Origin: Streptomyces viridochromogenes
Lineage (GTDB): Bacteria > Actinomycetota > Actinomycetes > Streptomycetales > Streptomycetaceae
DNA: 64,000 bases
Assembly: GCF_001270495.1 (NCBI RefSeq)
Contig: NZ_LGUR01000241.1
Location: 1 to 64,000, forward strand
Direction of reading: 5' to 3'
Shown here: positions 63,960 to 64,000 of the stretch, in pieces
Numbering within the stretch: position 1 is the stretch's first letter
Layout: the number at the start of each line of letters is the position of its first letter
The notes under the pieces: model-generated
Databases searched by the model: none
The model's input: the letters and a program-made list of their open reading frames with translations, nothing else
What the model was told of the DNA's origin: nothing
Made by a program: the position numbers and the translations under genes

Positions 63960-64000
63960 TCAGACCGCCTCCGCGGTCTCCGGCAGCTCCACGGCGAGCT
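63960..64000 (-). CDS. Possible 3' end of a further gene (partial)
   Basis: The minus strand reads LAVELPETAEAV and a TGA at 63962-63960, in third-position-GC codons. From memory, in S. coelicolor the gene beside amtB is nsdA, a negative regulator of sporulation and antibiotic production; only 12 residues are visible, so this cannot be confirmed. A CCGGCCGCGGCCGG palindrome (63911-63924) lies just downstream of the stop and may be a terminator. The 160 bp from 63840 hold nothing else. Confidence 0.35.
   Translation of the reverse strand, partial: LAVELPETAEAV

Overview
The window is a 64 kb piece of a Streptomyces chromosome. The DNA is very GC-rich with G/C in third codon positions. It carries the sporulation sigma factor gene whiG, a block of four adjacent type I signal peptidase genes (sipWXYZ), a mycothiol-dependent enzyme, a LAETG sortase substrate, a likely GlnR-controlled amtB-glnK-glnD operon, and intergenic sequences of types that recur in Streptomyces genomes. 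From memory, the gene order from amtB back to the deaminase near the left end follows the conserved core of S. coelicolor, inverted. Most of it is therefore ordinary core chromosome with a few accessory patches.

Left third (0.1-24.9 kb): a DUF4190 membrane protein; a deaminase of the adenosine/aminodeoxyfutalosine type; a glycerophosphodiester phosphodiesterase; an ECF sigma factor fused to a zinc anti-sigma motif, membrane segments and an outside domain; a secreted serine hydrolase; a membrane protein and a lipid kinase diverging from a palindromic operator; a decayed patch (7.9-9.1 kb) with remnants of an IS5-type transposase and a ricin-type lectin; a polyamine/GABA catabolic group (PotD-like lipoprotein, aldehyde dehydrogenase, Lrp regulator, aminotransferase); an ABC pair whose ATPase has lost several catalytic motifs; a VOC protein; a LOG protein; a sortase substrate; a maleylpyruvate-isomerase-like protein; a complete thiamine ABC transporter (thiB-thiP-ATPase) behind a TPP riboswitch; and rlmN.

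Accessory island (about 24.9-33.1 kb): an arsenic gene set (two arsC, two arsR, a MIP channel, a small membrane protein, arsO, arsI) with no ArsB or Acr3 pump visible. It is bracketed by two imperfect 105-bp direct repeats and followed by small unknown genes and a frameshifted leucine-rich-repeat remnant. The set suggests arsenate reduction followed by exit of arsenite through the channel, plus handling of methylarsenicals by ArsO and ArsI.

Core informational block (33.1-57.7 kb): cdsA-frr-pyrH and tsf-rpsB, each group with hairpins; an M23 protein diverging from rpsB; a TetR regulator; whiG; yraN-comM-dprA; DUF2469; NUDIX; sipZ/Y/X/W; rplS; rpsP-khpA-rimM-trmD; an SprT-like protein; proS; a methyltransferase; and a second-type ftsH. 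Two pairs of DnaA-box-like 9-mers with the same 18-bp spacing lie in front of the M23/rpsB and yraN genes.

Right end (57.8-64 kb): ffh, then glnD, glnK and amtB with a GlnR-type box and a striking palindrome in the amtB leader. The last bases may be the 3' end of another gene. No tRNA, rRNA, CRISPR array, intact transposase or integrase was seen.
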